Shown piece by piece: positions 41,178-51,013 of a stretch of 64,000 bases of DNA. Positions within the stretch are counted from its first letter, which is position 1; each line of letters begins with the position of its first letter. This stretch comes from Plantibacter auratus (lineage in GTDB: Bacteria > Actinomycetota > Actinomycetes > Actinomycetales > Microbacteriaceae): NCBI RefSeq assembly GCF_050587365.1, contig NZ_JBOBFV010000005.1:186001-250000 (forward strand), read 5' to 3'. The notes beneath the pieces were generated by a model. The model had not been told where the DNA came from. It saw only the letters and a list, made by a program, of their open reading frames with translations, and made no database searches. A program made the translations under genes and the position numbers.

Positions 41178-42335
41178 ATGATCCAGACGCTCGCCATCTC
41201 CGGCTACCGTTCCATCCGAGACACCGTGCTGCCGCTGCACGGCCTCGACGTCGTGACCGGCGCGAACGGCACCGGCAAGTCCAACCTCTACCGGGCACTC
41301 CGACTCCTCGCGAGTGCGGGCGACGGCGATGTCGTCGGATCCCTCGCGCGCGACGGCGGGCTCTCCTCGACGCTCTGGGCCGGCCCCGAGCACGTGAGTC
41401 GAGCCATGGTCGACGGTTCCGTCCCGGTCCAGGGCACGCGCCGCACGGGTCCGATCAGCCTGCGACTCGGGTTCGCGACGGACACGCTGGGGTATCTCGT
41501 CGACCTCGGGATCCCGCAGCCGTCCACGACGCTGTTCGGCCGCGACCCCGAGATCAAGCGGGAGCAGATCTTCGCCGGCGCACTGGCCAAACCGAGCAGC
41601 CTGCTCGTCGACCGGCACGGTCCGGCGGTCCGGGTCCGCGACGGGTCGTGGCGTCCGATCGGTCGAACGCTCGGCACCTCGGAGAGCATCCTCACCGAGT
41701 TCTCGGACGCCGACGCGACGCCCGAGGTCCTCCGCGTGCGCGGCCAGGTGCGCGGCTGGCGGTTCTACGACCAGTTCCGGACCGACCGCGAGGCCCCGGC
41801 GCGTGCGCCGCAGGTCGGGACGAGGACGCCGGTCCTCGGGCACGACGGCGCGGACCTCGCCGCCGCGGTGCAGACGATCATCGAGTCCGGCGGCCGGGAC
41901 CGGCTCGACGCCGCCGTCGACGACGCGTTCCCCGGCAGCGTGCTGCGCGTGCGCGCCGACGACGGGGTGTTCCGACTGGAGCTCGAACAGCCCGGGATGC
42001 TCCGTCCACTCTCGGCCGGCGAGCTGTCCGACGGCACGCTCCGCTACCTGCTGCTCGTCGCGGCGCTCCTCACTCCGCGCCCGCCCGAGCTCATGGTGCT
42101 GAACGAACCCGAGACGAGTTTGCACGGCGACCTCCTCCCCCAGCTGGCTCGGCTCATCACCGCGGCGAGCGCCGACACACAGCTCGTGGTCGTCTCCCAC
42201 GCCCGCCCACTCATCGAGGCCATGCTCGGGGCCGGCGAGGTGCATGAGCACCAGCTGGTGAAGCGACTCGGCGAGACGACCGTCGAGGATCAGGGCCTGC
42301 TGTCGACGCCGCCGTGGGCCTGGCCGTCGCGATGA
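41178..42335 (+). CDS. AAA family ATPase (RecF/SMC-like, AAA_21 type)
   Basis: A 385 aa ATPase. It starts MIQTLAISGYRSIRDTVLPL with Walker A VTGANGTGKSN, as in the RecF/OLD-like group. An ABC-type signature (LSAGELSDGTLRYLLLVAALL), Walker B (PELMVLNEPETSLH) and the switch His (LVVVSHARPLIEAM) follow in order. ATG at 41178 follows GGAGCC. No nuclease (Toprim) or partner gene is adjacent, so it is not an obvious defence module. The role is unknown; DNA or protein remodelling is possible. Confidence 0.85.
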   Translation: MIQTLAISGYRSIRDTVLPLHGLDVVTGANGTGKSNLYRALRLLASAGDGDVVGSLARDGGLSSTLWAGPEHVSRAMVDGSVPVQGTRRTGPISLRLGFATDTLGYLVDLGIPQPSTTLFGRDPEIKREQIFAGALAKPSSLLVDRHGPAVRVRDGSWRPIGRTLGTSESILTEFSDADATPEVLRVRGQVRGWRFYDQFRTDREAPARAPQVGTRTPVLGHDGADLAAAVQTIIESGGRDRLDAAVDDAFPGSVLRVRADDGVFRLELEQPGMLRPLSAGELSDGTLRYLLLVAALLTPRPPELMVLNEPETSLHGDLLPQLARLITAASADTQLVVVSHARPLIEAMLGAGEVHEHQLVKRLGETTVEDQGLLSTPPWAWPSR

Positions 42336-42359
42336 GTGTCCGGCTCCGGTGACCGCCGG

Positions 42360-42770
42360 CTAGGCGCGGTCGGCCTGCTTGCCCAGGTAGCGGTCCGCAC
42401 CGTAGCTGAGGATGAAGAACCCGATCAGCTGGAACAGGACGAGTCCGAAGATCCGGAACACCGTGCTCTTGTCGAACTGCTTGCCGATGTGCCATCCGAC
42501 GATCCACCCGAACACGATGTTCACGAGCGGGATGAAGTAGAGGATGGTCGCCGCACCCGTGAAGCCGGCGAGCTTCACGACGACGTACCAGTTGTAGATC
42601 GGGATGATCGCGGTCCAGCCGGAGCGGCCAGACTTCTCGAACATCCCCCAGACGGAGGCGACGAACAGGGCGTAGCCGATGATGCCGCCGAAGACGTTGG
42701 CGGGGGCGTTCATGAACTCGATGGCGGCACGACCGTTGTCGTCAGCGGCGAGCAGGATGGTGTCGATCAC
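42360..42770 (-). CDS. DUF5684-like membrane protein
   Basis: A 136 aa protein with four hydrophobic segments. The conserved signature FEKSGRSGWTAIIPIYNWYVVVKLAG lies near residues 45-70, typical of DUF5684. A GTG start at 42770 follows AAGGAGCGCC; an upstream ATG at 42794 has no site. No functional data are known to me for this family. It is convergent with the AAA ATPase gene. Confidence 0.75.
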   Translation of the reverse strand: MIDTILLAADDNGRAAIEFMNAPANVFGGIIGYALFVASVWGMFEKSGRSGWTAIIPIYNWYVVVKLAGFTGAATILYFIPLVNIVFGWIVGWHIGKQFDKSTVFRIFGLVLFQLIGFFILSYGADRYLGKQADRA

Positions 42771-42871
42771 GGTGGTGGCGCTCCTTGTCGTCATCGCGGT
42801 CGACCGACCGCCTCATCCGACGAATGTAGCGCGCGGGTCGCACCCCGGACCAGCGGGTGTCCCGCAGACGC

Positions 42872-43492
42872 TCAGACGGCCCGGGCGGTGCGGGCGGCCT
42901 GCACGAACGAACGGATGAGCTCCGGCGACTTCACCCCGCGCGAGGACTCGACCCCGCTGGACACGTCGACCCCCCAGGGCCGGAGTTCCGCGACGAGGCC
43001 CTGGACGTTCTCCGGCGTGAGACCGCCGGCGAGGATCCACGTGCGGGTGGGTGGGTTCGCCATCAGGGCGATCGTGTCGAAGGTCTTCCCGGCTCCCGGG
43101 TCAGGTGCATCGAGGAGCAACAGCTCCTCGGCGTAGGCGGCGCGCTCGGCGGCGTTCTCGGAGGCGTAGTGCACCGCCGAGGTCGCCCGGAGCGTCCGCC
43201 ATCCCATCGCCTGCAGCTCCTGGAACGCCTCGGGTGGTTCGTCACCGTGGAGCTGGACGGCCTGCACCCCGGCAGCACCGGCGATCCGCGAGACCTCCTC
43301 GACCGACTGGCGCCGGAAGACGCCGACCGTCAGCACCGACTCGGGGACGTCGGCGAGCAGCGAGGCGACGCGTTCGGGCTCGATGGTCCGGGGCGACCCC
43401 GGCGCGAAGACGAATCCGATCGCGTCGACTCCGGCGTCCACCGCCGCAGCGACGTCGGACGCCTCGGACAGACCGCACACCTTGACCCACAT
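42872..43492 (-). CDS. trpF: Phosphoribosylanthranilate isomerase
   Basis: A 206 aa TIM barrel catalysing the Amadori rearrangement of PRA in tryptophan synthesis. VKVCGL at the N-terminus holds the catalytic Cys, DAIGFVFAPGSPRTIEP and GVQAVQLHGDE are conserved strands, the catalytic Asp is in LLLDAPDPGAGKTFD, and TWILAGGLTPENV plus GVDVSSGVESSRGVKSPE bind phosphate. It stands alone, with no other trp gene in the window. ATG at 43492 fits the family start (MWVKVCGL). Confidence 0.9.
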   Translation of the reverse strand: MWVKVCGLSEASDVAAAVDAGVDAIGFVFAPGSPRTIEPERVASLLADVPESVLTVGVFRRQSVEEVSRIAGAAGVQAVQLHGDEPPEAFQELQAMGWRTLRATSAVHYASENAAERAAYAEELLLLDAPDPGAGKTFDTIALMANPPTRTWILAGGLTPENVQGLVAELRPWGVDVSSGVESSRGVKSPELIRSFVQAARTARAV

Positions 43493-43519
43493 GGGGACCA
43501 CGCTACCCGGCCTCACGGA

Positions 43520-45111
43520 TCACTCCGCCGTCGGGACGAGGACGTCCGGGGTGGCGACGGCCGGCAGCTCGACGCGGAACACCGTCCGTCCTGGTGTGCT
43601 CTCGCACCTGACCGTGCCGTGGTGCGCGGCCACGACGGCGTGCACGATCGCGAGCCCGAGGCCGGTGCTCCCGGTGGCCCGTGAGCGGGAGTCGTCGCCA
43701 CGGACGAAGCGCTCGAAGAGGTTGGGCTGCAGCGCGGGGTCGATGCCGGGGCCGTCGTCCGAAACGGTCAGCACGGCGATCTCGCCCGCAGGACCGCTCT
43801 CGACCGCCAGCCCCGTCCGCACGGTCGTCCCGGCGGGCGTGTGGGTCCGCGCGTTGGCGAGTAGGTTGACGATCACCTGTTGCAGTCGGGACGCATCACC
43901 CGTGACGAGGACGGGCTCCTCGGGGAAGTCCAGTTCGAACACGTGGTCCGGCCCGGCGACATGGGCGTCGCCGACGGTGTGGATGACGAGTTCGGTGAGG
44001 TCGACGGGGCGCTTCGCGAGTTCGCGTCCCTCGTCCAACCGCGCCAGCAGCAGCAGGTCCTCGACGATCGTGGTCATGCGACCGGCCTCGGAGCGGATCC
44101 GGCCGAGGGAGTGGGTGACGTCCTCCGGCAGCGCGTCCGACTTCCGGGCGGCGAGTTCCGAGTATCCGGCGATGGACGCCAGCGGGGTCCGGAGCTCGTG
44201 GCTCGCGTCCGAGACGAACCGGCGCACCTTGTTCTCGCTCGCCTGCCGGGCGTTCAGCGCGGACGAGACGTGCCCGAGCATGCGGTTGATCGCCGATCCG
44301 ACGCGTCCGACCTCGGTGCGCGGGTCCGTGTCCGACTCCGGTACCCGGACGGCGAGCGCCACCTCACCGCGGTCGAGGGGCAGTTCGGCGACGACCGCGG
44401 CCGTCGCGACGACCCGGTCGAGCGGGCGGAGCGAGTACCGCACGATCGCGAACGCGGCCAGTCCGGCGAGCAGCAGGACCACGACGCTCATGATCGCGAT
44501 GAGGGTGACGAGCTGCATGACCGTCGACGCGACCTCGGCGAGCGGCAGCCCGATGATCCTCGTCGCGCCGCTCGCATCGGTGACGGCGACGACGCGGTAG
44601 TCGCCGAGGTGCTCCCCGAGGTTGATGGTCGACGGTCGGTCACCGGCCGACACCGTGAGGATCATGGCGTCCTGACTCTCGGTGCACGGGACCGTGCTGC
44701 CGTCGGCGTTGAGGTATCCGGCGCTGACGATGGTGCCGTCGACGACGATCGCCCCGAGTGCGCCGGGGCCGAGGCCCGGAGCGCCGATGAAGGCGGGCGG
44801 CTCGCGCGTGCCCGAGCCACCGCCGTAGCTGTCCGGGATCGCGGCGTCGGGGATGGACTCCGGCGTGGGGAGTTGACCGTTGCGACCGTAGTCGACGATC
44901 CGCTCGGCGGCCTTCGTGAGCTGGTTGTCGACGCCCTCGGTGAGGAGGCCGCTCACCGCCACCGCGCTCGCGACTCCGACGACGGCGCTGCCGAGGGCGA
45001 GGAGCCCGACGACGACGACCATGAGGCGTCGACGAAGCGTCCACGGTGCGCGCTTGGGGTGGGTGGAGCCGGTGGTCGTCGCTGTCGGGTCGGTGACGGG
45101 GGCGCTCGTGG

Positions 45112-45115
<4 letters not shown>
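43520..45115 (-). CDS. Sensor histidine kinase
   Basis: A 531 aa membrane kinase. Helix 1 (RLMVVVVGLLALGSAVVGVASAVAVSG) is followed by an extracytoplasmic domain of about 150 residues, helix 2 (LVTLIAIMSVVVLLLAGLAAFAIV), HAMP, the H-box (VSDASHELRTPLASIAGYSE), N-box (IVNLLANARTHTPAGT) and G-boxes (SDDGPGIDPA, GSTGLGLAIVHAVV). The GTG start overlaps the stop of the regulator gene (GTGA). It phosphorylates the adjacent response regulator; the signal is unknown but probably relates to the divergent MacB-like transporter. Confidence 0.92.
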
Positions 45116-45870
<755 letters not shown>

Positions 45871-45892
45871 GCGTTCAGTATTCGCCTCCGCC

Positions 45893-45979
45893 CTATGAGC
45901 TGTCTATGAACCGACCAGACGGATGCTGTGCCCTCCCCGAGCCGGCGGAGCGCCCGCAGCGGCCTGGGCCGATTCATAG
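45893..45979. promoter_or_regulatory. Putative response-regulator binding sites
   Basis: CTATGA occurs as a direct repeat with an 11 bp period (45893-45898 and 45904-45909), the spacing usual for OmpR-family dimers. CTATGAA recurs inverted at 45973-45979. The sites lie between the divergent regulator gene (start 45870) and the ABC permease gene (start 46106). Confidence 0.55.
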
Positions 45980-46105
45980 CGTCGCCGAGGCGCAGGCCAA
46001 GCGGGCCTCCGTAGCGTCCGGTCCAAGTCATCCGCGACGTGCGGATCGTCGGCGTCGCGCAACGGGGACGCCGGAACGTGCACCAGAGCAGAAGGAAACA
46101 CAGAC

Positions 46106-47617
46106 ATGTTCGGAACGTATCTCCGGCGGGAACTCGTCGGTCGTCGGAAACAGACGATCATCATCGCCATCGGGATGGCGCTCGCCATCGCCCTCGTGAT
46201 CATCGTCAACTCGGTCGCAGCCGGTGTGAAGACGGCGCAGGCGTCGGTGCTGGAATCCGTCTACGGGGTCGGAACGGACATCACCGTGAGTCAAGCCGCC
46301 GAAGCGCCGACGGAGGGCGGCGGCCCCGGCCAGAACTTCGACTTCGGCTCGGGCGACGGGTCGACGAGCGACGGCACGACGACCGTCAACCAGTCGCGGT
46401 TGGAGGCGGCGCGCGGCACGTCGACCTTCGACGCGACGGCGCTCGGCACGATCACCGACGTCGCCAACGTCGAGGCCGCCGCAGCCACCCTGTCGCTCAC
46501 GAACACGACCTTCACGGGCGAGCTGCCGGACTTCTCGCAGGCGCAGGGATCCGACGGGGCGGCAGGCGTGCCCGGCGGTGACGCGACCGGCGCGACCCCG
46601 CCGCAGGGCGGTCCTGACGGCGCAGGCGGGAGTTCCTTCGGCGTCGACTCCTTCACGGTCCTCGGTCTCGACCCCTCGGGCGACGCCGTCGGTCCGCTCT
46701 CGGCCGTCACCCTCAGCGACGGACGCTCGCTCGCAGTCGACGACACGGGCACGGACGTCGCCGTCCTCGACGCCTCCTACGCGACCGAGGCGGGGATCGC
46801 CACCGGCGACACGATCGACATCGCGGGCACCACGTTCAGCGTGGTCGGCACGGTGACCGCCTCCGGAGCCGACGCCACGACCGCTTCGAACGTCTACATC
46901 CCCCTCGACGTCGCGCAGACGCTCGCCGGACTCGACGACCAGGTCAGCGACGTGTACGTGCAGGCCGCCTCGTCGACCGACATCACGCAGGTGCAGACGG
47001 ACATCGAGACGGCACTGCCCGACGCGACCGTGAGCACCCAGGAGGACCTCGCGTCCACCGTGTCCGGCTCGCTCGCCTCGGCGTCGACGCTCGTGTCCAA
47101 CCTCGGCACCTGGCTGTCGCTCATCGTGCTCGCCGCCGCGTTCCTCATCGCTATCCTGTTCACGATCTCCGGCGTCACGCGCCGCACGCGCGAGTTCGGC
47201 ACGCTCAAGGCGATCGGCTGGAGTGACCGGCGCATCGTCGGCCAGGTCGCGGGTGAGTCCGTCGTGCAGTCACTCGTCGGCGGCGCCGTCGGTGTCGCGG
47301 TCGGCCTCCTCGGCATCCTCGTCGTGAACCTCGTCGCCCCGACGCTCAGCGCGGCGGCGACGACCTCGGCCGGTGGCGGACTCGGCGGACCCGGCGGCAC
47401 CGCGGGCGTGCCGGCGGGAACGGCCGGTGGGTTCGGCGGCGCCCCGGGCGCTGCGGCCGCGACCACCACCGACATCGTCCTCCAGGCTCCCGTGACCGCG
47501 TGGATCATCGTCATCGCCGTCGGGATCGCCGTCATCGGCGGGCTGCTCGCGGGTGCCATCGGCGGGTGGCGCGCCTCACGGCTGCGTCCGGCCGAGGCGC
47601 TCCGCTCCGTCGCCTAG
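46106..47617 (+). CDS. MacB/FtsX-type ABC transporter permease
   Basis: A 503 aa membrane protein with the MacB layout: helix 1 (TIIIAIGMALAIALVIIVNSV), a large extracytoplasmic domain (about 40-340) rich in Gly/Ser/Asp, then three C-terminal helices (WLSLIVLAAAFLIAILFTIS; SLVGGAVGVAVGLLGILVVNLV; WIIVIAVGIAVIGGLLAG). A Gly/Ala-rich loop (GGGLGGPGGTAGVPAGTAGG) lies between the last helices. ATG follows AGAAGGAAAC. The adjacent ATPase and divergent two-component system suggest stress-induced export or antimicrobial-peptide resistance. Confidence 0.9.
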   Translation: MFGTYLRRELVGRRKQTIIIAIGMALAIALVIIVNSVAAGVKTAQASVLESVYGVGTDITVSQAAEAPTEGGGPGQNFDFGSGDGSTSDGTTTVNQSRLEAARGTSTFDATALGTITDVANVEAAAATLSLTNTTFTGELPDFSQAQGSDGAAGVPGGDATGATPPQGGPDGAGGSSFGVDSFTVLGLDPSGDAVGPLSAVTLSDGRSLAVDDTGTDVAVLDASYATEAGIATGDTIDIAGTTFSVVGTVTASGADATTASNVYIPLDVAQTLAGLDDQVSDVYVQAASSTDITQVQTDIETALPDATVSTQEDLASTVSGSLASASTLVSNLGTWLSLIVLAAAFLIAILFTISGVTRRTREFGTLKAIGWSDRRIVGQVAGESVVQSLVGGAVGVAVGLLGILVVNLVAPTLSAAATTSAGGGLGGPGGTAGVPAGTAGGFGGAPGAAAATTTDIVLQAPVTAWIIVIAVGIAVIGGLLAGAIGGWRASRLRPAEALRSVA

Positions 47618-47707
47618 GCGACGCACCAGACGCCGCCGGGTGGTCGTCTCCCCCGCGACCACCCGGCGGTCCCACTTCTCACTCCGACCAGCAGAACGAA
47701 GGACCCC

Positions 47708-48388
47708 ATGTACACGATCACCGGCCTCACCAAGCAGTACCGCCAGGCGAAGCGCTCGGTCACGGCGCTCGACGGCGTCGACCTCGACATCCCCGACGGA
47801 CAGCTCGTCGCCATCCAAGGTCCGACCGGCGGCGGCAAGTCGACGCTCCTCCAGATGCTCGGCGCGCTGGACCGACCGACCGCCGGCAGCATCTCCCTCG
47901 CCGGCGACGACCTCTCGACGCTCAGCGAGACGAAGCTCGGCAGGATCCGCGCCACGGAGATCGGCTTCGTGTTCCAGGGGTTCAACCTCATCCCGACGCT
48001 GACGGCACAGGAGAACGTCGAGATGGCCCTGGTCCCGATCGGGACCCCTCGGGCCGAACGCGAGACCAGGGCTCGGGCGGCGCTCGCGTCCGTCGGACTC
48101 TCCGAGCGGGGTTCGCACCTCCCCGCCGAGTTGTCCGGCGGGCAGCAGCAGCGGGTCGCGATCGCCCGTGCGCTCGTCAAAGAGCCCGAGGTGCTGCTCG
48201 CCGACGAACCGACCGGCAACCTCGACGAGGAGACCCGCGACGAGATCATGGACCTCCTCGAGGGTCTGTGGCGCGACCGCGGGCTCACGGTCGTCGTGGT
48301 GACGCACGACACCGCGGTCGCCAAGCGCGCCGAGCGTCGTCTGCACATCGCGAACGGGAAGCTCAAGGACGTCACGATTCGGCGCTGA
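47708..48388 (+). CDS. MacB/LolD-type ABC transporter ATPase
   Basis: A 226 aa ATPase with Walker A GPTGGGKST, Q-loop FVFQGFNLIPTLTAQENVE, signature LSGGQQQRVAIARAL, Walker B VLLADEPTGNLD and switch His VVTHDTAVAK. ATG follows CGAAGGACCCC, 90 bp after the permease stop. It energises the preceding permease. The stop abuts a REP-like array. Confidence 0.93.
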   Translation: MYTITGLTKQYRQAKRSVTALDGVDLDIPDGQLVAIQGPTGGGKSTLLQMLGALDRPTAGSISLAGDDLSTLSETKLGRIRATEIGFVFQGFNLIPTLTAQENVEMALVPIGTPRAERETRARAALASVGLSERGSHLPAELSGGQQQRVAIARALVKEPEVLLADEPTGNLDEETRDEIMDLLEGLWRDRGLTVVVVTHDTAVAKRAERRLHIANGKLKDVTIRR

Positions 48389-48517
48389 CCGGCCCGGGGA
48401 GCGGCTCGGACCCGCTCCCCGAGCCGCCCACCCGGTCCCTGAGCAGCCCGCCCCGCTCCCCGAGCCGCCCACCCCGGTCCCCGAGCCGCCCACCCGGTCC
48501 CTGAGCCTGTCGAAGGG
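48389..48517. repeat. REP-like repeat with amplified inner units
   Basis: The right end is GGTCCCTGAGCCTGTCGAA (near 48493-48512). Before it are five or more degenerate copies of the (G)GTCCC(C/T)GAGCC core with CGCCCACCC spacers, starting directly after the ATPase stop. It could serve as the ABC operon terminator. Confidence 0.75.
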
Positions 48518-48541
48518 CCATGGGAATACCCCGTCGTCGTG

Positions 48542-48591
48542 GTTGATTGACACTGATCAACTACTTCTCATATAGTTGACGCATATCAACT
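48542..48591 (+). promoter_or_regulatory. Promoter with two MarR-type operators
   Basis: -35 TTGACA (48547-48552) and -10 TATAGT (48571-48576), 18 bp apart. Two dyads share the half-site GTTGA: GTTGAT-N8-ATCAAC (48542-48561) over the -35, and AGTTGA-N6-TCAACT (48574-48591) over the -10 and start. A dimeric repressor at both would close the promoter. The MarR gene downstream at 50446 is the likely regulator. Confidence 0.78.
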
Positions 48592-48619
48592 AGCTGACGT
48601 CATCACGATCGCGGAGCCC

Positions 48620-50428
48620 ATGTCACACACCACTTCTTCACCAGCCACGCCCGCTCGCGCGGACAACGGCATGACGCATCGCCAGGTGCTCGAGGCCCTC
48701 TCCGGCCTCCTCCTCGGCATGTTCGTGTCGATCCTCGCCGGAACCGTCGTCTCGACCTCCCTCCCCCGGATCATCTCCGACCTGAACGGCGACCAGACGG
48801 CGTTCACCTGGGTCGTCACGGCCACGTTGCTCGCCACCACCGTCTCGACGCCCATCTGGGGCAAGTTCGCCGACCTCTTCAACCGCAAGCTGCTCATCCA
48901 GCTGGCGCTCGGGATCTTCGTCCTCGGCTCGGCGCTCGCGGGCTTCTCGCAGGACACCGGCACGCTCATCGGCTTCCGCGTCCTGCAGGGCCTCGGCGCC
49001 GGTGGTCTCACGGCGCTCAGCCAGATCATCATGGCCGACATCATCAGCCCGCGTGAGCGTGGCCGGTACATGGGCCTCTTCGGTGCGGTCATGGCGGTCG
49101 GCACGGTCGGCGGCCCGCTCTTCGGCGGCCTCCTCACCGACTCGCTCGGCTGGCGCTGGAACTTCTTCGTCGGCGTCCCCTTCGCGATCGCCGCGATCTT
49201 CCTCCTGCAGCGCACGCTCCACCTCCCGAAGCGGAACGTGGGCAAGGTCAAGATCGACTACCTCGGCGCCGCCCTCATCGCCGGCGGCGTCTCGCTGCTG
49301 CTCATCTGGGTCACCCTGGCCGGGACGCAGTTCGAGTGGGCGAGCTTCACGACGCTCGTCATGGTGGGCATCTCCGTCCTCCTGCTCGCAGCGGCGGTCA
49401 TCGTCGAGATCAAGGTCGACGAGCCGATCATCCCGATGTCGCTGTTCAAGAACCGCACCTTCACCCTCGCGGTCATCGCGAGCATCTCGGTGGGTGTGGC
49501 GATGTTCGGCACCTCGGTGTTCCTCAGCCAGTACATGCAGCTGGCGCGTGGGGCGACACCGACGGAGTCGGGCCTGCTGACGCTCCCGATGATCGGCGGC
49601 CTCCTGATCGCCTCCATCGTGGTCGGGCAGTTCATCTCCCGCTTCGGCCACTGGAAGCCGTACCTCATCGTCGGCTCGATCCTCCTCACCGTCGGCCTGT
49701 TCCTCATGAGCACGATCCACTACGACTCGAACTACCTGCTCGTCTCCGTGTACATGTTCGTCCTCGGCGCCGGTGTCGGCATGGTCATGCAGAACCTCGT
49801 GCTCGTGGTCCAGAACGACGTCCTGCCGCAGCAGCTGGGGACGGCGAGCGCGGGTGTCGCGTTCTTCCGCAGCCTCGGCGGCACGATCGGCGTCTCGGTC
49901 ATGGGCTCCGTGCTCGCGACGAAGGTCACCGACATGCTCTCCGACCGACAGGACGACCTGCAGGCGGCCATCGTCGCCCTCGGTGCTCCCGGCGCCAAGA
50001 TCGCCGAGACGCTCTCGAGCGGCACGATCCCCAAGGTGAGCACGCTGCCCGAGTCGGTGCGGACCATCATCGAATCCGTCTACGGTGACGCGGTCGCCGA
50101 CATCTTCCTCGTCGCCGCACCACTCGCGATCCTGACGATCATCGCCGTGATCTTCCTGCCGAACAAGAAGCTCGGTTCGAAGAACGCCGTGCAGCGCATG
50201 GCCGAGCAGGGCACCGGAGAGCCGGCCCTCGTCGGCGCGGCCACCGGTTCCGTCACGACGGCCACCGCGTCCACGTCGACCCAGTCGTTCGCGACCGGTG
50301 CGCTCGACGTGGCCGAGGCCATGATCGGTGGCGAGGCGGACACCCGACTCGAGCGAGGACGGGATGAGACCGCCGACGCCGACAGCGGCTCGGAAGCCGA
50401 GGCACACAGCCCCCGCCACGGCCGCTAG
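48620..50428 (+). CDS. MFS multidrug transporter, EmrB/QacA (DHA2) type
   Basis: A 602 aa, 14-helix exporter. Helix 1 (LSGLLLGMFVSILAGTVVSTSLPRII) and the following NGDQTAFTWVVTATLLATTVSTPIWGKFADLFNRK, with motif A near GKFADLFNRK and motif C in GAVMAVGTVGGPLFGGLLTD, are typical of DHA2. A long cytosolic C-terminal tail of about 80 residues (from NKKLGSKNAVQRMAEQ) is polar and Ala/Thr-rich. The operators and the downstream MarR gene indicate induction by a toxic compound. Confidence 0.93.
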   Translation: MSHTTSSPATPARADNGMTHRQVLEALSGLLLGMFVSILAGTVVSTSLPRIISDLNGDQTAFTWVVTATLLATTVSTPIWGKFADLFNRKLLIQLALGIFVLGSALAGFSQDTGTLIGFRVLQGLGAGGLTALSQIIMADIISPRERGRYMGLFGAVMAVGTVGGPLFGGLLTDSLGWRWNFFVGVPFAIAAIFLLQRTLHLPKRNVGKVKIDYLGAALIAGGVSLLLIWVTLAGTQFEWASFTTLVMVGISVLLLAAAVIVEIKVDEPIIPMSLFKNRTFTLAVIASISVGVAMFGTSVFLSQYMQLARGATPTESGLLTLPMIGGLLIASIVVGQFISRFGHWKPYLIVGSILLTVGLFLMSTIHYDSNYLLVSVYMFVLGAGVGMVMQNLVLVVQNDVLPQQLGTASAGVAFFRSLGGTIGVSVMGSVLATKVTDMLSDRQDDLQAAIVALGAPGAKIAETLSSGTIPKVSTLPESVRTIIESVYGDAVADIFLVAAPLAILTIIAVIFLPNKKLGSKNAVQRMAEQGTGEPALVGAATGSVTTATASTSTQSFATGALDVAEAMIGGEADTRLERGRDETADADSGSEAEAHSPRHGR

Positions 50429-50445
50429 TCCGTACAATGCGAACG

Positions 50446-50937
50446 ATGTCCATCGATCACGACGCCCAGGCCGGGCCGGCCGCTGCCGACGACGCAGCGG
50501 CCGGCACCGCGCACGACCTCGCGATCGGTGCCGTGGAGGAGCAGTTCGCGCTGCTCGTCAACCGCATCCGCAACGGCATCCGCGACCGGGCCGAGCGGAT
50601 CTCCCCCGGACTCCAGCCGGCCGGCTACAAGTTGCTCAGCATGGTCTCGCGCTCCGGAGCGATCCGCGCCGGTGCCCTGGCCGAGATGCTCGCGACGGAC
50701 AAGAGCGCGGTGAGTCGCCTCATCCACCAGCTGGAGACGCTCGGCCTCGTGACGAGGACGCCGGACCCCGAGGACGGCCGTGCGAGCCTCGTCGTCGCGA
50801 CCGCCGAGGGCGAGCGCCGGATGGAGTCGACACGGGCCAACGACCAGGCGATGCTCTACCAGCAGCTCTCGTCCTGGGACAAGGCCGAGGTGCGGCGGCT
50901 CGCGGAACTCCTCGCGAAGCTCAACGACACCCTCTGA
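50446..50937 (+). CDS. MarR family transcriptional regulator
   Basis: A 163 aa winged-helix regulator (LSMVSRSGAIRAGALAEMLATDKSAVSRLIHQLETLGLVTRTPDPEDGRASLVVATAEGERRM, with the DPEDGR wing). It lies 17 bp after the EmrB-type gene and probably represses that operon through the GTTGAT/ATCAAC sites. ATG at 50446 is chosen because TACAAT at 50434-50439 could be a -10 giving a leaderless transcript; an ATG at 50437 is also in frame. Neither has a ribosome site. Confidence 0.85.
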   Translation: MSIDHDAQAGPAAADDAAAGTAHDLAIGAVEEQFALLVNRIRNGIRDRAERISPGLQPAGYKLLSMVSRSGAIRAGALAEMLATDKSAVSRLIHQLETLGLVTRTPDPEDGRASLVVATAEGERRMESTRANDQAMLYQQLSSWDKAEVRRLAELLAKLNDTL

Positions 50938-50939
50938 AG

Positions 50940-51013
50940 TCCCTTTCTCAGGAGTCCTCCGGAGCGCCGGGCTCGCGAGCGAGCGACGCGCCGAGGAACT
51001 CCTGAGAACGGGT
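50940..51013. repeat. Palindrome-bounded element between convergent genes
   Basis: Arms TCCCTTTCTCAGGAG and TCCTGAGAACGGG. It begins 3 bp after the MarR stop and ends at the stop of the epimerase gene, so the arms overlap both gene ends. Inner CCGGAGCGCCGGG and a GCTCGCGAGCGAGC dyad. Good candidate for a shared terminator. Confidence 0.8.

Noticed and set aside
41178..42335. OLD/Gabija-like defence module
   Set aside because: The ATPase has no Toprim domain or adjacent nuclease/helicase gene.
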